A stretch of 64,000 nucleotides of DNA from Salinispora cortesiana (GCF_000484695.1 NZ_AXVR01000018.1:1-64000); one strand, 5' to 3'; positions 26,851 through 35,779 are shown, numbered from the stretch's first letter. Numbers and translations are program-made. Notes: generated by a model not told the origin, from the letters alone.

Positions 26851-26864
26851 TGAAACGTGTTCTA
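26851..26864 (+). promoter_or_regulatory. KstR-like operator 2
   Basis: TGAAACGTGTTCTA keeps the AAC-NN-GTTCTA core of the KstR site. It ends nine bases before the chsE1 ATG at 26873 and overlaps a TAATAG-like -10, which fits a leaderless transcript starting at or next to the ATG. Confidence 0.7.
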
Positions 26865-26872
26865 ATAGCAAA

Positions 26873-27892
26873 ATGGGACCGAACTTTGAGCTCGACGATG
26901 CCCAGCAGTCGATCGTTCGTCTCGCCGACGAGGTAATGAGCGACAGCGAGGGCACGCCGGAGCGCCTGTGGAAGGCCCTCGGCCAGTCTGGCCTGCTCGG
27001 CCTCGCCGTGCCGGAGCGGTTGGGCGGCGCTGGGCTGGGCGCGATGGCGACTGGCGTGCTGCTCACCGCGATCGGGCGGCACGCCGCCCGGGTTCCCGCC
27101 TGGTCCACGCTGTCGCTGGGTGTCCTCCCGGTGGCTCGAGCGGGCAGCCCTGAGCAGCAACGCGAGCTGCTGTCGGGGGTGCTCGAGGGCCGGGTTCTGA
27201 CGGCTGCCCTGGGGGCTCCGCTGCCGGTCACCGACGGCTGGCGGATCACCGGAGCCTGCGGTCCGGTTCCGGACGCTGACGCGGCCTACCGGGTTCTGGT
27301 CCCGGTGCGAGTGCGCGGGGGCGGGCCGACGGTCGCCCTGATCGATCCGGCCGCGCCCGGTGTGACGCTGCTGCGCAACCCGACCTCGGCTGGGACCGAC
27401 GAGTTCATGCTGCGGCTCGAGGGCGCCGCGGCGGAGCCACTGGGCGACGCCGAGGTCGAGCTGCGCCGGTTCGCGGTCGCCGGCGCCTGTGCGCTGGGCG
27501 ACGGCGCGCTGACCGGTGCCCTACAGCTGACCGCCGACCACGTGCGGGACCGGCGTCAGTTCGGCCGCCCGCTGGCCACGTTCCAGGCAGTCGCCCAGCA
27601 GATCGCCGACGTGTACGTCGCCGCTCGCGCGATGCGTCTGGCCGCTCTCGCCGCCAGCTGGAGTGCCGAGGTGGGCCAGGACGCCGACGTGTGGACCGGA
27701 GCGTACTGGCTGAGCAGCACTGCCCTGCCGGCGCTGCGCACCTGCCACCACCTGCACGGGGGGTTGGGGCTGGTCGCCGACTACCCGCTACACCGACATA
27801 CCGCCCTGGTCCGGGACCTGGTCCGGCACCTTGGCGGCACCGAGTACTGCCTGCATCAGCTGGGAGCCCATGGTGTTCATCGATTTGACTGA
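26873..27892 (+). CDS. chsE1: Steroid acyl-CoA dehydrogenase alpha-type subunit ChsE1 (FadE28 homologue)
   Basis: 339 residues, the same length as mycobacterial FadE28. ATG 26873 is chosen over GTG 26837, because the latter would place the KstR box inside the gene. Matches to FadE28 include LAVPERLGGAGLG, TADHVRDRRQFGRPLATFQA and CHHLHGGLGLVADYPLHRHT. In Mycobacterium, ChsE1 and ChsE2 form an alpha2beta2 flavoenzyme that dehydrogenates the propionyl-CoA side chain of the steroid. ChsE1 supplies part of the FAD site. The gene overlaps chsE2 by 23 bases, as expected for obligate partners. Confidence 0.85.
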   Translation: MGPNFELDDAQQSIVRLADEVMSDSEGTPERLWKALGQSGLLGLAVPERLGGAGLGAMATGVLLTAIGRHAARVPAWSTLSLGVLPVARAGSPEQQRELLSGVLEGRVLTAALGAPLPVTDGWRITGACGPVPDADAAYRVLVPVRVRGGGPTVALIDPAAPGVTLLRNPTSAGTDEFMLRLEGAAAEPLGDAEVELRRFAVAGACALGDGALTGALQLTADHVRDRRQFGRPLATFQAVAQQIADVYVAARAMRLAALAASWSAEVGQDADVWTGAYWLSSTALPALRTCHHLHGGLGLVADYPLHRHTALVRDLVRHLGGTEYCLHQLGAHGVHRFD

Positions 27893-29015
27893 GGAGCAGC
27901 ACGCGCTGCGGGCGCGGCTGCGCACGTACCTCGCCGAGGTGTTGTCACCAGCGGAGCGCGCCACCCTGCTGCGCGAGCGGCACGGCGTGGTCTACCGCGA
28001 ACTGATCCGTCGACTTGGCCGGGACGGCTGGTTGGGCCTGGGTTTCCCGACCAGGTTCGGCGGCGGTGGGCTTGGCCCTGTGGAGCAGCAGATCTTCGTC
28101 AACGAAGCAGCCCGCGCGGATGTTCCGCTGCCCGCGGTTACCCTGCAGACCGTGGCGCCGACACTGCTCGCCCACGGCTCGCCCGAACAGCAGGAGTTCT
28201 TCCTACCCCGCATTCTGGCCGGGGAGCTGCACTTCGCGATCGGCTACACCGAGCCCGAGGCCGGTACCGACCTCGCCGCGCTGCGCACCCGGGCGGTGCG
28301 CGACGGGGACGCGTACGTGGTGAACGGTCAGAAGACCTTCACCACCGGGGCGCACGAGGCCGACTATCTCTGGCTCGCCTGTCGCACCGACCCCGGCGCG
28401 TCCCGGCACCGTGGCCTTTCCATCCTCATCGTGGACACGAAGCATCCCGGCTATTCGTGGACGCCGATAGTCACCTGCGACGGGGCACACCACGTCAACG
28501 CGGTCTACCTGACCGATGTGCGAGTGCCGGTAGCCCGGCGGGTGGGTGCCGAGAACGACGGCTGGCGACTACTGACCACACAGCTCAATCACGAGCGGGT
28601 GATGCTGGGCCCGGCGGGGCGGCTCGGTGCCCTCGGCGCCCGGGTACACGACTGGGCGTACTCAAGGAGCCTGCTCGAGGCCCCGGATGTGCGACGCGTC
28701 CTCGCTCGCGTCGCCGCCTGCCAGCGCATCAACGAGCTGCTCAACTGGTCCGCGACCGGGGACGAGCCCAACGTGGCGGACGCCTCGGTCATCAAGGTCT
28801 TCTCGTCGGAGTGGCTGTTGCGGCTCAGCCAGGAGCTCGAAGAGGCGGTGTGGCGGCGCGGTGATCCCTCCGACCCGGCGACCGCCGAGCTGCTGACCTG
28901 GCTTGACGTCCAGGCCAAGCGGAATCTGGTGCTGACCTTCGGCGGCGGGGTCAACGAGATCCAGCGGGAACTGATCGCGTCTGCGGGGCTCGGCCTGCCC
29001 CGGGTGCCACGGTAG
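27870..29015 (+). CDS. chsE2: Steroid acyl-CoA dehydrogenase subunit ChsE2 (FadE29 homologue)
   Basis: 381 residues; ATG 27870 with GGGAG upstream. It is strikingly similar to mycobacterial FadE29: PVEQQIFVNEAARADVPLPA, GYTEPEAGTDLAALRT, GQKTFTTGAHEADYLWLACR, and the end FGGGVNEIQRELIASAGLGL. It has the acyl-CoA dehydrogenase fold with FAD, and pairs with ChsE1 to desaturate the last side-chain acyl-CoA. The next igr-operon steps known from Mycobacterium (ChsH1-ChsH2 hydratase, Ltp2 aldolase) are not adjacent here. Confidence 0.88.
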   Translation: MVFIDLTEEQHALRARLRTYLAEVLSPAERATLLRERHGVVYRELIRRLGRDGWLGLGFPTRFGGGGLGPVEQQIFVNEAARADVPLPAVTLQTVAPTLLAHGSPEQQEFFLPRILAGELHFAIGYTEPEAGTDLAALRTRAVRDGDAYVVNGQKTFTTGAHEADYLWLACRTDPGASRHRGLSILIVDTKHPGYSWTPIVTCDGAHHVNAVYLTDVRVPVARRVGAENDGWRLLTTQLNHERVMLGPAGRLGALGARVHDWAYSRSLLEAPDVRRVLARVAACQRINELLNWSATGDEPNVADASVIKVFSSEWLLRLSQELEEAVWRRGDPSDPATAELLTWLDVQAKRNLVLTFGGGVNEIQRELIASAGLGLPRVPR

Positions 29016-29018
29016 TCC

Positions 29019-29849
29019 TCAGCGGAGGGTGATGCTCACGTCGGAGAGGGCCGGGGCATTGTCCCGGTCGGGAACCGAGGCGCGCAGCAGCAGTCGACCG
29101 TCTTCCCGCCACATCTCGGTGCGCAGGGTCTCGCCAGGAAAGACGACTCCAGCGAAGCGGACCTGGTAGCCGGCCACCCGGTCCGGGTCGCCACCGAGCA
29201 GGGTGTCGATCGCCGCCTTCGCCACGATTCCGTACGTGCAGAGCCCGTGCAGGATCGGCCGGGGGAACCCGGCGTGGGCGGCGAAGGCCGGGTCGACGTG
29301 CAGCGGGTTGCGGTCGCCACAGAGCCGGTACCAGAGGGCCTGCCGTGCATCGGTGGGGGAGAGCGCCACCGCGTCGGGTGCCCGGTCGGGCACCGGCACC
29401 CGAGTGGCCGGCCCGCGTTCCCCACCAAATCCGCCTGCACCCTTGACGAAGATACTGATCCGACTGGTGAACAGCTCGGTGCTGGTCTCGGTGACGATGA
29501 CCGCCGCGCTGCCCTTGTCATACACGGCGGCGATTCGTGAGCGGGCCGCACAGCGGCCCTTCGCCGGGATCGGCTGGTGCAGTTCAAGCTCCTGTCGACC
29601 GTGGACAACCCGGGCCAGGTCGACGTCGATGCCGGGCATCGTCACCGTGGGCGGCTCAGTGTCCCGCAGGGTGGTGGCCACCGTGGCGAAGGTGGGCAGG
29701 ACCCCACGTAGCGCGCCTTCGTAGACGTAGGACAGCTCGTCGGGGCCAGCTCCGACGGCCAGGTGGTACAGCAGCACGTCGGTGCTGTCCCAGCTCAGGT
29801 CCCGGCCGGGAAGTTCGGCGCCGACGGCGACGGCGGGGTCGATGGGCAT
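29019..29849 (-). CDS. hsd4B: Steroid enoyl-CoA hydratase of the Hsd4B (MaoC double hot-dog) type
   Basis: 276 residues; ATG 29849-29847 preceded by GGAGG and overlapping the kstD stop (ATGA). It opens MPIDPAVAVGAELPGRDLSW with YHLAVGAGPDELSYVYEG, and carries the MaoC catalytic motif in LCGDRNPLHVDPAFAAHAGF followed by PRPILHGLCTYG, all closely matching mycobacterial Hsd4B. It is a double hot-dog R-specific 2-enoyl-CoA hydratase (Asp/His dyad in GDRNPLH) acting in steroid side-chain beta-oxidation. It is co-transcribed with kstD from KstR-like box 3. Confidence 0.85.
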   Translation of the reverse strand: MPIDPAVAVGAELPGRDLSWDSTDVLLYHLAVGAGPDELSYVYEGALRGVLPTFATVATTLRDTEPPTVTMPGIDVDLARVVHGRQELELHQPIPAKGRCAARSRIAAVYDKGSAAVIVTETSTELFTSRISIFVKGAGGFGGERGPATRVPVPDRAPDAVALSPTDARQALWYRLCGDRNPLHVDPAFAAHAGFPRPILHGLCTYGIVAKAAIDTLLGGDPDRVAGYQVRFAGVVFPGETLRTEMWREDGRLLLRASVPDRDNAPALSDVSITLR

Positions 29850-31528
29850 CAGTCCTCCTGGAGGGGGGTGGGGGTGGGGGTGGTGGCCGTCGTGGCCAGG
29901 TCGAGTGCCGCCAGGTAGCCGAAGGCGAGGGCCGGGCCGAGGGTCGCACCGGCGCCGGCGTAGCTGCGCCCCATCACCGAGGCGCTCACATTGCCCGCCG
30001 CGTACAGCGCGGGTACGACCGCGCCATCCGGGCGCAGCACCCGGGCTCGTTCGTCGGTCCGCAGGCCGCCTTTGGTACCCAGGTCGCCGGGGACCATGCG
30101 GAACGCGTAGAACGGGGGCCGGGCCACGGCGCCGAGGCACGGGTTGGGCCGATGCCGCGGGTCGCCGTAGTAGCGGTCGTAGGCCGAGTCCCCGCGGTGG
30201 AAGTCGTCGTCCCGACCGCGCTGCGCGAACTCGTTGAACCGGCGGACGGTGCGTCCCAACGCGGTGGCGGGCACACCGATCTGCCCGGCCAGTTCGTCCA
30301 GCGTGTCGGCGCGGTGCGCTGCCCCCGAGCTGAACCAGCGCCGTGGTAGCGGGGAGCGTGGGGCCCGCCCGCCGAACAGGTAGCGGTCCCGGTAGGTCTG
30401 GTCGGCCACCAACCACGCCGGTTGGCCCACCCCGGCGCTGAGCATGGCGTGCACCGCGTCCACGTAGGGGGCCGCTTCGTTGACGAATCGCCGGCCGCTG
30501 GCATCAACCATGAGACAGCCGGGTTGGTTGCGTTCGGCGAGGCAGAAGTAGGGCCCGCCGGGGAGCGGAATCGACGGCCCCCACCACGCCTCGTCCATCA
30601 GGTCGAGGGCGGCGCCGAGCCGCCTGCCCGCCTCGATGCCGTCACCGGTGTTGCCGGCCGCGCCGGCGGTCCACTCCGTGCCGATCCCTGCCTGGTGCTC
30701 CCGGCGCATCGACTGGTTGTGCTCAAACCCGCCGCTGGCCAGCAACACACCTCGCCGGGCGTGGAACAGCACCGGGGCGCCGACCTGCTGGGCGGTAACC
30801 CCGGTGACCCGTCCCCGTTCGGTGAGCAGGTCGGTCATTGGTGTGTTGAGTCGGACCGGGACGCCGGCGCTGCGCAGGCCGGCGCGGAGCCCGGCGGCGA
30901 GCGCCTGGCCCATGGTGAGCATCGGCCGGCGCCGGATCCGGGCGCTCAGGCCGCGGGTGGCGAGCCGGGCCACGGTGCGGATCGCCCGCGGGTGTCGCAG
31001 GCCCAGCGACAGCCACCGGTAGTCGACTTGGGTGACCGCCACCCCCTCCGGCGCTGCCCGGTACGGCGCGGCCAGCGTCGCCAGGTCAGCTTGGACCAGC
31101 CGGGCGTCGAGCAGGAGCGGCTCGATGCTGCGCCCGCCCGGAAGCCCACCGGGAGCCTCGGGGTAGTAATCCGGATAGCCGGGCACCCAGGCGAAGTCGA
31201 GTGGAGTGTGGTCGCGGATGAAGGCGACAACCTCCGGTGCGGCGGCGAGGAACGCGTTCTGCCGGGCCGCGGTGGCGTCGGGTCCGGCGACGTACGCCAG
31301 GTAGGTGCGCGCGTCTTCTGTGTGGTCGGCGACCCCGGCCCGGGCCAGCACCTCGTTGCCGGGAAGCCAGAGCCCACCGCCGGAGCGAGCGGTGGAACCG
31401 CCGTATGTCCCGGCTTTTTCCAGCACGACCGCGCTCAGCCCTCGGTGCGCCGCGGTGAGGGCCGCGACCATGCCGGCACCGCCGCTGCCGACGACGACAA
31501 CATCGAACTCCTGCTCCGATATCGACAC
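29849..31528 (-). CDS. kstD: 3-Ketosteroid delta1-dehydrogenase KstD
   Basis: 559 residues, close to known KstD (about 510-565). GTG 31528-31526 follows directly after KstR box 3, so translation is probably leaderless. FAD Rossmann motif VVVVGSGGAGMVAALTAAHR at residues 9-28; STARSGGGLWLPGN; and the catalytic C-terminal block VPGDLGTKGGLRTDERARVL then YAAGNVSASVMGRSYAGAGA. It removes the 1alpha and 2beta hydrogens of 3-ketosteroids, opening the way to ring A aromatisation. A low-complexity Thr/Pro tail ends the protein. Confidence 0.88.
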   Translation of the reverse strand: MSISEQEFDVVVVGSGGAGMVAALTAAHRGLSAVVLEKAGTYGGSTARSGGGLWLPGNEVLARAGVADHTEDARTYLAYVAGPDATAARQNAFLAAAPEVVAFIRDHTPLDFAWVPGYPDYYPEAPGGLPGGRSIEPLLLDARLVQADLATLAAPYRAAPEGVAVTQVDYRWLSLGLRHPRAIRTVARLATRGLSARIRRRPMLTMGQALAAGLRAGLRSAGVPVRLNTPMTDLLTERGRVTGVTAQQVGAPVLFHARRGVLLASGGFEHNQSMRREHQAGIGTEWTAGAAGNTGDGIEAGRRLGAALDLMDEAWWGPSIPLPGGPYFCLAERNQPGCLMVDASGRRFVNEAAPYVDAVHAMLSAGVGQPAWLVADQTYRDRYLFGGRAPRSPLPRRWFSSGAAHRADTLDELAGQIGVPATALGRTVRRFNEFAQRGRDDDFHRGDSAYDRYYGDPRHRPNPCLGAVARPPFYAFRMVPGDLGTKGGLRTDERARVLRPDGAVVPALYAAGNVSASVMGRSYAGAGATLGPALAFGYLAALDLATTATTPTPTPLQED

Positions 31529-31542
31529 GAGAACAGGTTATA
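31529..31542 (-). promoter_or_regulatory. KstR-like operator 3
   Basis: Read on the minus strand this is TATAACCTGTTCTC, one arm-end base off the KstR consensus. It abuts the kstD GTG, and its TATAAC can serve as the -10 with the start eight bases later. It could also influence the divergent flavoprotein gene at 31637. Confidence 0.7.
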
Positions 31543-31636
31543 GTTTTATCCGGCTCGCCACCACCGGTCGTCGATGGTGTCCGTCTCGTGGTCGGCGACG
31601 CCGACCACGTTGTCTGCGGAACTCTACGGAGGCGCG

Positions 31637-33229
31637 GTGACCGAGGAGTGGGACCAGACGGTTGACGTCGTGGTGGTCGGGTTCGGTGCGGCCGGGGCCT
31701 GTGCCGCGGTCGAGGCTGCCGACGCGGGAGCGCGTGTCCTGGTGCTCGACCGGTTCTCCGGCGGCGGCACCACCGCGATGTCCGGTGGGGTGGTCTATGC
31801 CGGCGGCGGCACCCGGCAGCAGCGTGCGGCCGGGGTCACCGACACCCCCCAGGCGATGCTGGACTACCTGATCGAGGAGGTCGGCGACACCGTCTCTTCC
31901 GCGACCCTGCGCCGGTTCTGCGAGCAGAGCGCGGCCTCGATCGACTGGTTGACCGGCCTCGGCGTGCCATTCGAGGCGAGCCTCTGTCCATACAAGACCT
32001 CATACCCCACCAATCGCCACTACCTGTACTACTCCGGAAGTGAGCTGTCCTTCGCCCACCGGGCATCACCAGCGCCACGCGGCCACCGGGTGCACGCCCG
32101 CGGCACCTCCGGCGGGCTGCTCGCGGCCCGGCTCGCCGCTGCCACCCGTGACCGTGGCGTCGAGCTGCTCCCGCAGACCCGTGCCGAGCGGCTCGTCACC
32201 GGTCCCGACGGCCGGATCACCGGAGTCGAGTGCCGGAGCCTGCGCGGTGCCGCCCGGTGGGTCCGGCTCGCCCACCGTCTCCTGCACCGTTGCTCGGTCC
32301 GGCCCGGTGTCTACCTACCGGCCCTGGGGCGCGCGCTGCACCGGCCAGTCGCCTGGCTGGAGCGGCGGTACGGCCGTCGGCTGCGGGTCCGGGCGGCCGG
32401 CGGTGTCGTGCTCTGCGCCGGCGGCTTCGTCTTCGACCGCGAAATGCTGCGCACCCACGCCCCGGAGTACCGCGGTGGGCTGCGGCTGGGCACACCCGGT
32501 GACGACGGCTCCGGGATCCGGCTCGGCGTGGCCGCCGGCGCAGGCACCGCCCACCTCGACCGGATGAGCATCTGGCGATTCCTCGCCCCACCCGCGGCGA
32601 TGCTCGGCGGCCTGCTCGTCGACCGGGACGGCCGACGGATCTGCGACGAGTCCCGCTACGGCGCAGCCGTCGGCGAGGCGATTCTGCGCGCGCCGGACGC
32701 GCAGGCCTGGCTGCTGCTCGACGCGGCGTTGCGCTCCGAGTGCCGCCGGCAGCTGCGAGCCCAGACCCTCTGGTTCCAGCGCTGGCAGGCACGGTGGCTG
32801 CTGACGTTCGGCCGGGTCACCGGGGCGACGCCAGCGGCGGTCGCACGCCGTGCCGGAGTGAATCCCGAGCAGCTGGCCGACACCCTCGCGGCCTATCAGG
32901 CGGCTGGCCCCGACCCGGCCGGCAAGCCGGCCGACCAGGTTCGTCCCCTGGCCGTTGCGCCGTACTCGCTGATCGATGTCTCGGTACGGGCCCGGCTCCT
33001 CGCACCCGCACCCATGCTCACCCTCGGTGGCCTCCGGGTGGACGAGGAGACCGGGCAGGCCCTGGGCGCCGACGGCGCAGGTGTACCCGGTCTGTACGCC
33101 GCTGGCCGTACCGCGGTCGGCATCTGCTCCCGTAGCTACGTCAGTGGGCTGTCGTTGGCCGACTGTGTCTTCTCGGGCCGTCGGGCGGGCCGGAGCGCCG
33201 CGACCCGAGGCCAGGGGAGCGGCGGCTGA
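31637..33229 (+). CDS. KstD-like FAD-binding dehydrogenase
   Basis: 530 residues from GTG 31637 (GGAGG four bases upstream); the frame extends to 31574 without similarity. FAD motif VDVVVVGFGAAGACAAVEAA, then GGGTTAMSGGVVYAGGGTRQ, GTSGGLLAARLAA and a C-terminal VPGLYAAGRTAVGICSRSYV. It belongs to the fumarate-reductase/KstD flavoprotein superfamily, like several steroid-cluster dehydrogenases of Mycobacterium and Rhodococcus, but lacks the exact GTKGG block of KstD. A 4-ene- or other 3-ketosteroid dehydrogenase role is plausible. It is divergent from kstD across ~110 bases. Confidence 0.75.
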   Translation: MTEEWDQTVDVVVVGFGAAGACAAVEAADAGARVLVLDRFSGGGTTAMSGGVVYAGGGTRQQRAAGVTDTPQAMLDYLIEEVGDTVSSATLRRFCEQSAASIDWLTGLGVPFEASLCPYKTSYPTNRHYLYYSGSELSFAHRASPAPRGHRVHARGTSGGLLAARLAAATRDRGVELLPQTRAERLVTGPDGRITGVECRSLRGAARWVRLAHRLLHRCSVRPGVYLPALGRALHRPVAWLERRYGRRLRVRAAGGVVLCAGGFVFDREMLRTHAPEYRGGLRLGTPGDDGSGIRLGVAAGAGTAHLDRMSIWRFLAPPAAMLGGLLVDRDGRRICDESRYGAAVGEAILRAPDAQAWLLLDAALRSECRRQLRAQTLWFQRWQARWLLTFGRVTGATPAAVARRAGVNPEQLADTLAAYQAAGPDPAGKPADQVRPLAVAPYSLIDVSVRARLLAPAPMLTLGGLRVDEETGQALGADGAGVPGLYAAGRTAVGICSRSYVSGLSLADCVFSGRRAGRSAATRGQGSGG

Positions 33230-33276
33230 CGACGGCGCCATGCCAACCGTCGTGTGGGACTGTGGGAGGTCGTCGG

Positions 33277-34263
33277 TCAATAGTAGGTGACCGACACCTC
33301 GTCGCTACGGGCGACGGCCTGGCAGGCGAGGATGTAGCCCTCGGCGAAGTCTTCCTCCTCCAGGATCTCGTTGTGCGCGAGGTCGACCTGACCGTCCAAC
33401 AGCCGGCAGGCGCAGGCGCCGCAGTGGCCCTGGCGGCAGGAGAACGGTGCGTTCAGCCCGGCTGCGATCAGCACGTCCAGCAGGCGGGCGCCGGCCGGCC
33501 ACGACAGTCGGTGGGTCTGGCCATCGAGTTCAACCTCCAGGGTGGCGTCGCGGTCGTCAGCCGAGCGCCGTTCGACCTCGAAGCGTTCGACCTGGATGCG
33601 GTCCGCCGGCACCCCGGCGCGCTGTAGCGTGTCGTGGGCTACCACGACGAAGGGCGCCGGACCGCAGACATACGTCTCCCGTTCGGTATAGGGGCTGATC
33701 AGGGTCGCCAGCGTGGCTGGGTCTGGGGTGCCGCGCTCGCTGTCCAGCCAGTGGGTCACGCTCAGCCGGTCGCGGTGTTGCTCGCTGAGCGCGGCCAACT
33801 CGGCGGCGAAGATGATCGAGTACTGGTCGCGGTTCGCGTACAGCAGGGCAAGCCGGCCACGACCGGCCGCGAGTACGGACTTGATGATGGACATCACCGG
33901 GGTGATGCCGCTGCCTCCGGCGAGCAGTAGTAGGTCGCTGTCGAGCGAGTCGGGGGTGAACGAGCCGGCCGGCGGCATGAGCTCCAGGCTGGCTCCGGCG
34001 TGGATGTCGTCGCAGATCCAGTTCGATGCCGGCCCGCCGGGTACGCGTTTGACGGTGATCTTCAGGTCGGCCTCGGTGTACGGAGAACTGGACAGCGAGT
34101 AGCAGCGGGCCATGATTCCCTGGCCGTGCGGCACCCGGACAGTGAGGTACTGGCCGGGGTGGTAGGTGAACTCGGTGGTCAGCTCCGGTGGCACGCTCAG
34201 GACCAGCGAGTGCGCATCGGGCGTCTCCTCGATCACGTCGGTGACGCGCAACCGGTGGTACAT
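33277..34263 (-). CDS. kshB: 3-Ketosteroid 9alpha-monooxygenase reductase KshB
   Basis: 328 residues. ATG 34263 overlaps the stop of the small gene by one base. Order: ferredoxin-reductase FAD domain (ARCYSLSSSPYTEADLKITV, residues ~50-70), NAD-binding domain (LLLAGGSGITPVMSII, YVCGPAPFV), and C-terminal plant-type [2Fe-2S] ferredoxin (SCRQGHCGACACRLLDGQ plus a later Cys in ILACQAVA). It passes electrons from NADH to KshA. Gene order kshA - small gene - kshB with overlaps argues for one transcript from KstR box 4. Confidence 0.88.
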   Translation of the reverse strand: MYHRLRVTDVIEETPDAHSLVLSVPPELTTEFTYHPGQYLTVRVPHGQGIMARCYSLSSSPYTEADLKITVKRVPGGPASNWICDDIHAGASLELMPPAGSFTPDSLDSDLLLLAGGSGITPVMSIIKSVLAAGRGRLALLYANRDQYSIIFAAELAALSEQHRDRLSVTHWLDSERGTPDPATLATLISPYTERETYVCGPAPFVVVAHDTLQRAGVPADRIQVERFEVERRSADDRDATLEVELDGQTHRLSWPAGARLLDVLIAAGLNAPFSCRQGHCGACACRLLDGQVDLAHNEILEEEDFAEGYILACQAVARSDEVSVTYY

Positions 34264-34526
34264 CACGTCACCCCCAGGCTGCCGGTACGCACCGCATGCT
34301 GAATGCTCCTGCGCAGGTCGGGGCAGGTGGGCGCCGGTGTCTGCAGCTGTTCGTCGCTGGTCAGCGCGGGGCATTGGCGGGTGGCCCGGCTGCTCCACTG
34401 CACGCTGGTCTGCTGTGGGCTGGACTTGCGTACCCGGACCTGGGCGGCACAGCGGGCACAGGACAGCTCCACATAGCCGCCGATCAGATACTCCTGCCGC
34501 TCGGTCAGCGGGTGGATGCGGTTCAT
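34263..34526 (-). CDS. 87-residue Cys-containing protein between kshA and kshB
   Basis: ATG 34526-34524 overlaps the kshA stop (ATGA), and its own stop overlaps the kshB start, so translation is coupled on both sides. The protein has a CARCAAQVRVRKSS stretch (Cys-x2-Cys) and two more Cys (TRQCPALTS, TPAPTCPDLRRS), which could form a zinc ribbon. I do not recognise a family. Its position inside the Ksh operon suggests a role in assembly, electron transfer or regulation of the Rieske oxygenase. The coupling makes it unlikely to be spurious. Confidence 0.65.
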   Translation of the reverse strand: MNRIHPLTERQEYLIGGYVELSCARCAAQVRVRKSSPQQTSVQWSSRATRQCPALTSDEQLQTPAPTCPDLRRSIQHAVRTGSLGVT

Positions 34527-35656
34527 GACGCGGAATCGGCTTGTCGATCGAGGTTGGTGGCCACCTCGGCGGTCCAGGTTTCGACAGCTCTGCTGGTGTC
34601 GACCTCGAACTCGTAGCGGGCCACCATGTCCTCGGTGACCTCTTCAACGTCCACGTAGAACTGCTCGTACCAGCGGCGGAGCTGGTAGACCGGGCCGTCT
34701 TCGGCGCAGAGGAGCGGATTGTCGATCCGGCTCTTGTGCTTCCAGATCTCCACGTCCTGCTGAAAGCCGATCCCGATGCCGGCCGCGAACTTCGCTGCCG
34801 CCTTGTCGGCCTGGGCGGCGGTGAGGCCGGGTAGGCGCTTGACGATGATGCCCCACTGCAGCATGAACGAGTTGGCCGAGATGGGGTAGTGGCAGTTGAT
34901 CAGTGCGGACTCCACCTCGATGCCGTTGTAGTCGGTGAAGAGATAGTCGATCATGTATGCGGGTCCGTAGTAGGCAGCTTCCGAACGGAGCGTCGCATCC
35001 CCGGACTGCCGTGCGGTGACCGGCACGTCCGGTCGGGGTCGGGTCTCCAGGAATTGTGCGGCTACCTGACCCTCGAACACGTTCTTGAAGAACGTCGGAA
35101 ACGCGAAGTGGATGTAGAAGAAGTGTGCCATGTCCACGACGTTGTCGATGACCTCACGGCAGTTGGCACCGTCAATCCGAATGGAGTCCCAGGTCCAGGT
35201 GGTCCACTCGGGGGAGAAGGCGCCTTCGATGCGGGGGATCACGGCCTCCGGTGGTGGCGGGGCGCCCTGCGGGTCGTGCCAGATGAACAGTTGGCGGTTC
35301 TCCTCGCAGGTGGTCCAGGAGCGGGTACGGGCGCGGGGCGGGACCCGATGTGCGTACGGCACCGCGGTGCAGCGACCGTCCCCACGCCAACGCCAGTCGT
35401 GGAACGGGCAGGCGATCTCGTCGCCCTTGATGGTGCCCATCGTCAGATCGCCGCCCATGTGGCGGCAGTATCCGTCGAGCACGTGCAGGGTGCCCGTCGA
35501 GTCGGCGAAGACCACGAGCTTGGTGTCGAACGCCTCGACGGCGTGCGGTTTGCCGTCGCGGAACGAGTCGGCCAGTCCCAGGCAGTGCCAGCCGCGGGCA
35601 AACCTGGTGGGCAGAACCCCGCTGTCGATTGTGCGTACCGCCTCGACGTTGGTCAT
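34523..35656 (-). CDS. kshA: 3-Ketosteroid 9alpha-monooxygenase oxygenase KshA
   Basis: 377 residues, ATG 35656 with GAGGAG six bases upstream. Rieske [2Fe-2S] site: CRHMGGDLTMGT and CPFHDWRW (CxH...CxxH) at residues ~65-90. Mononuclear iron site in NVVDMAHFFYIHFAFPTFF (Asp/His/His). The C-terminal part IWKHKSRIDNPLLCAEDGPV fits KshA. It hydroxylates C9 of 3-ketosteroids; combined with KstD this opens ring B spontaneously. It is divergent from hsaA, with a shared KstR-like box between them. Confidence 0.9.
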   Translation of the reverse strand: MTNVEAVRTIDSGVLPTRFARGWHCLGLADSFRDGKPHAVEAFDTKLVVFADSTGTLHVLDGYCRHMGGDLTMGTIKGDEIACPFHDWRWRGDGRCTAVPYAHRVPPRARTRSWTTCEENRQLFIWHDPQGAPPPPEAVIPRIEGAFSPEWTTWTWDSIRIDGANCREVIDNVVDMAHFFYIHFAFPTFFKNVFEGQVAAQFLETRPRPDVPVTARQSGDATLRSEAAYYGPAYMIDYLFTDYNGIEVESALINCHYPISANSFMLQWGIIVKRLPGLTAAQADKAAAKFAAGIGIGFQQDVEIWKHKSRIDNPLLCAEDGPVYQLRRWYEQFYVDVEEVTEDMVARYEFEVDTSRAVETWTAEVATNLDRQADSAS

Positions 35657-35718
35657 GTCGCTCCTCAGCTGTGATGGAACGTGTTGCGGATCCTGCTGCT
35701 CGCGTAGTAGCCGCGAAG

Positions 35719-35732
35719 TAGAACGTGTTCTA
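35719..35732. promoter_or_regulatory. KstR-like operator 4 (best match), between kshA and hsaA
   Basis: TAGAACGTGTTCTA has perfect 6-base KstR arms around GT. On the minus strand a TATAAT (35737-35732) and on the plus strand a TATTAT (35731-35736) overlap it, so one repressor site can block both divergent promoters, for kshA-kshB and for hsaA-hsaD-hsaC-hsaB. Confidence 0.85.
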
Positions 35733-35779
35733 TTATAGGGATCGTCACGTTCGACAGCCAAGCCACCGGAGGGGATCTC

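Noticed and set aside
26837..26872. GTG 26837 as the chsE1 start
   Set aside because: It would put the KstR-like box inside the coding sequence and adds residues not seen in FadE28; ATG 26873 gives the exact family length.
24817..27249. 810-residue minus-strand frame
   Set aside because: It spans the cellulase, a gap and the chsE1 region antisense, with no coherent protein family.
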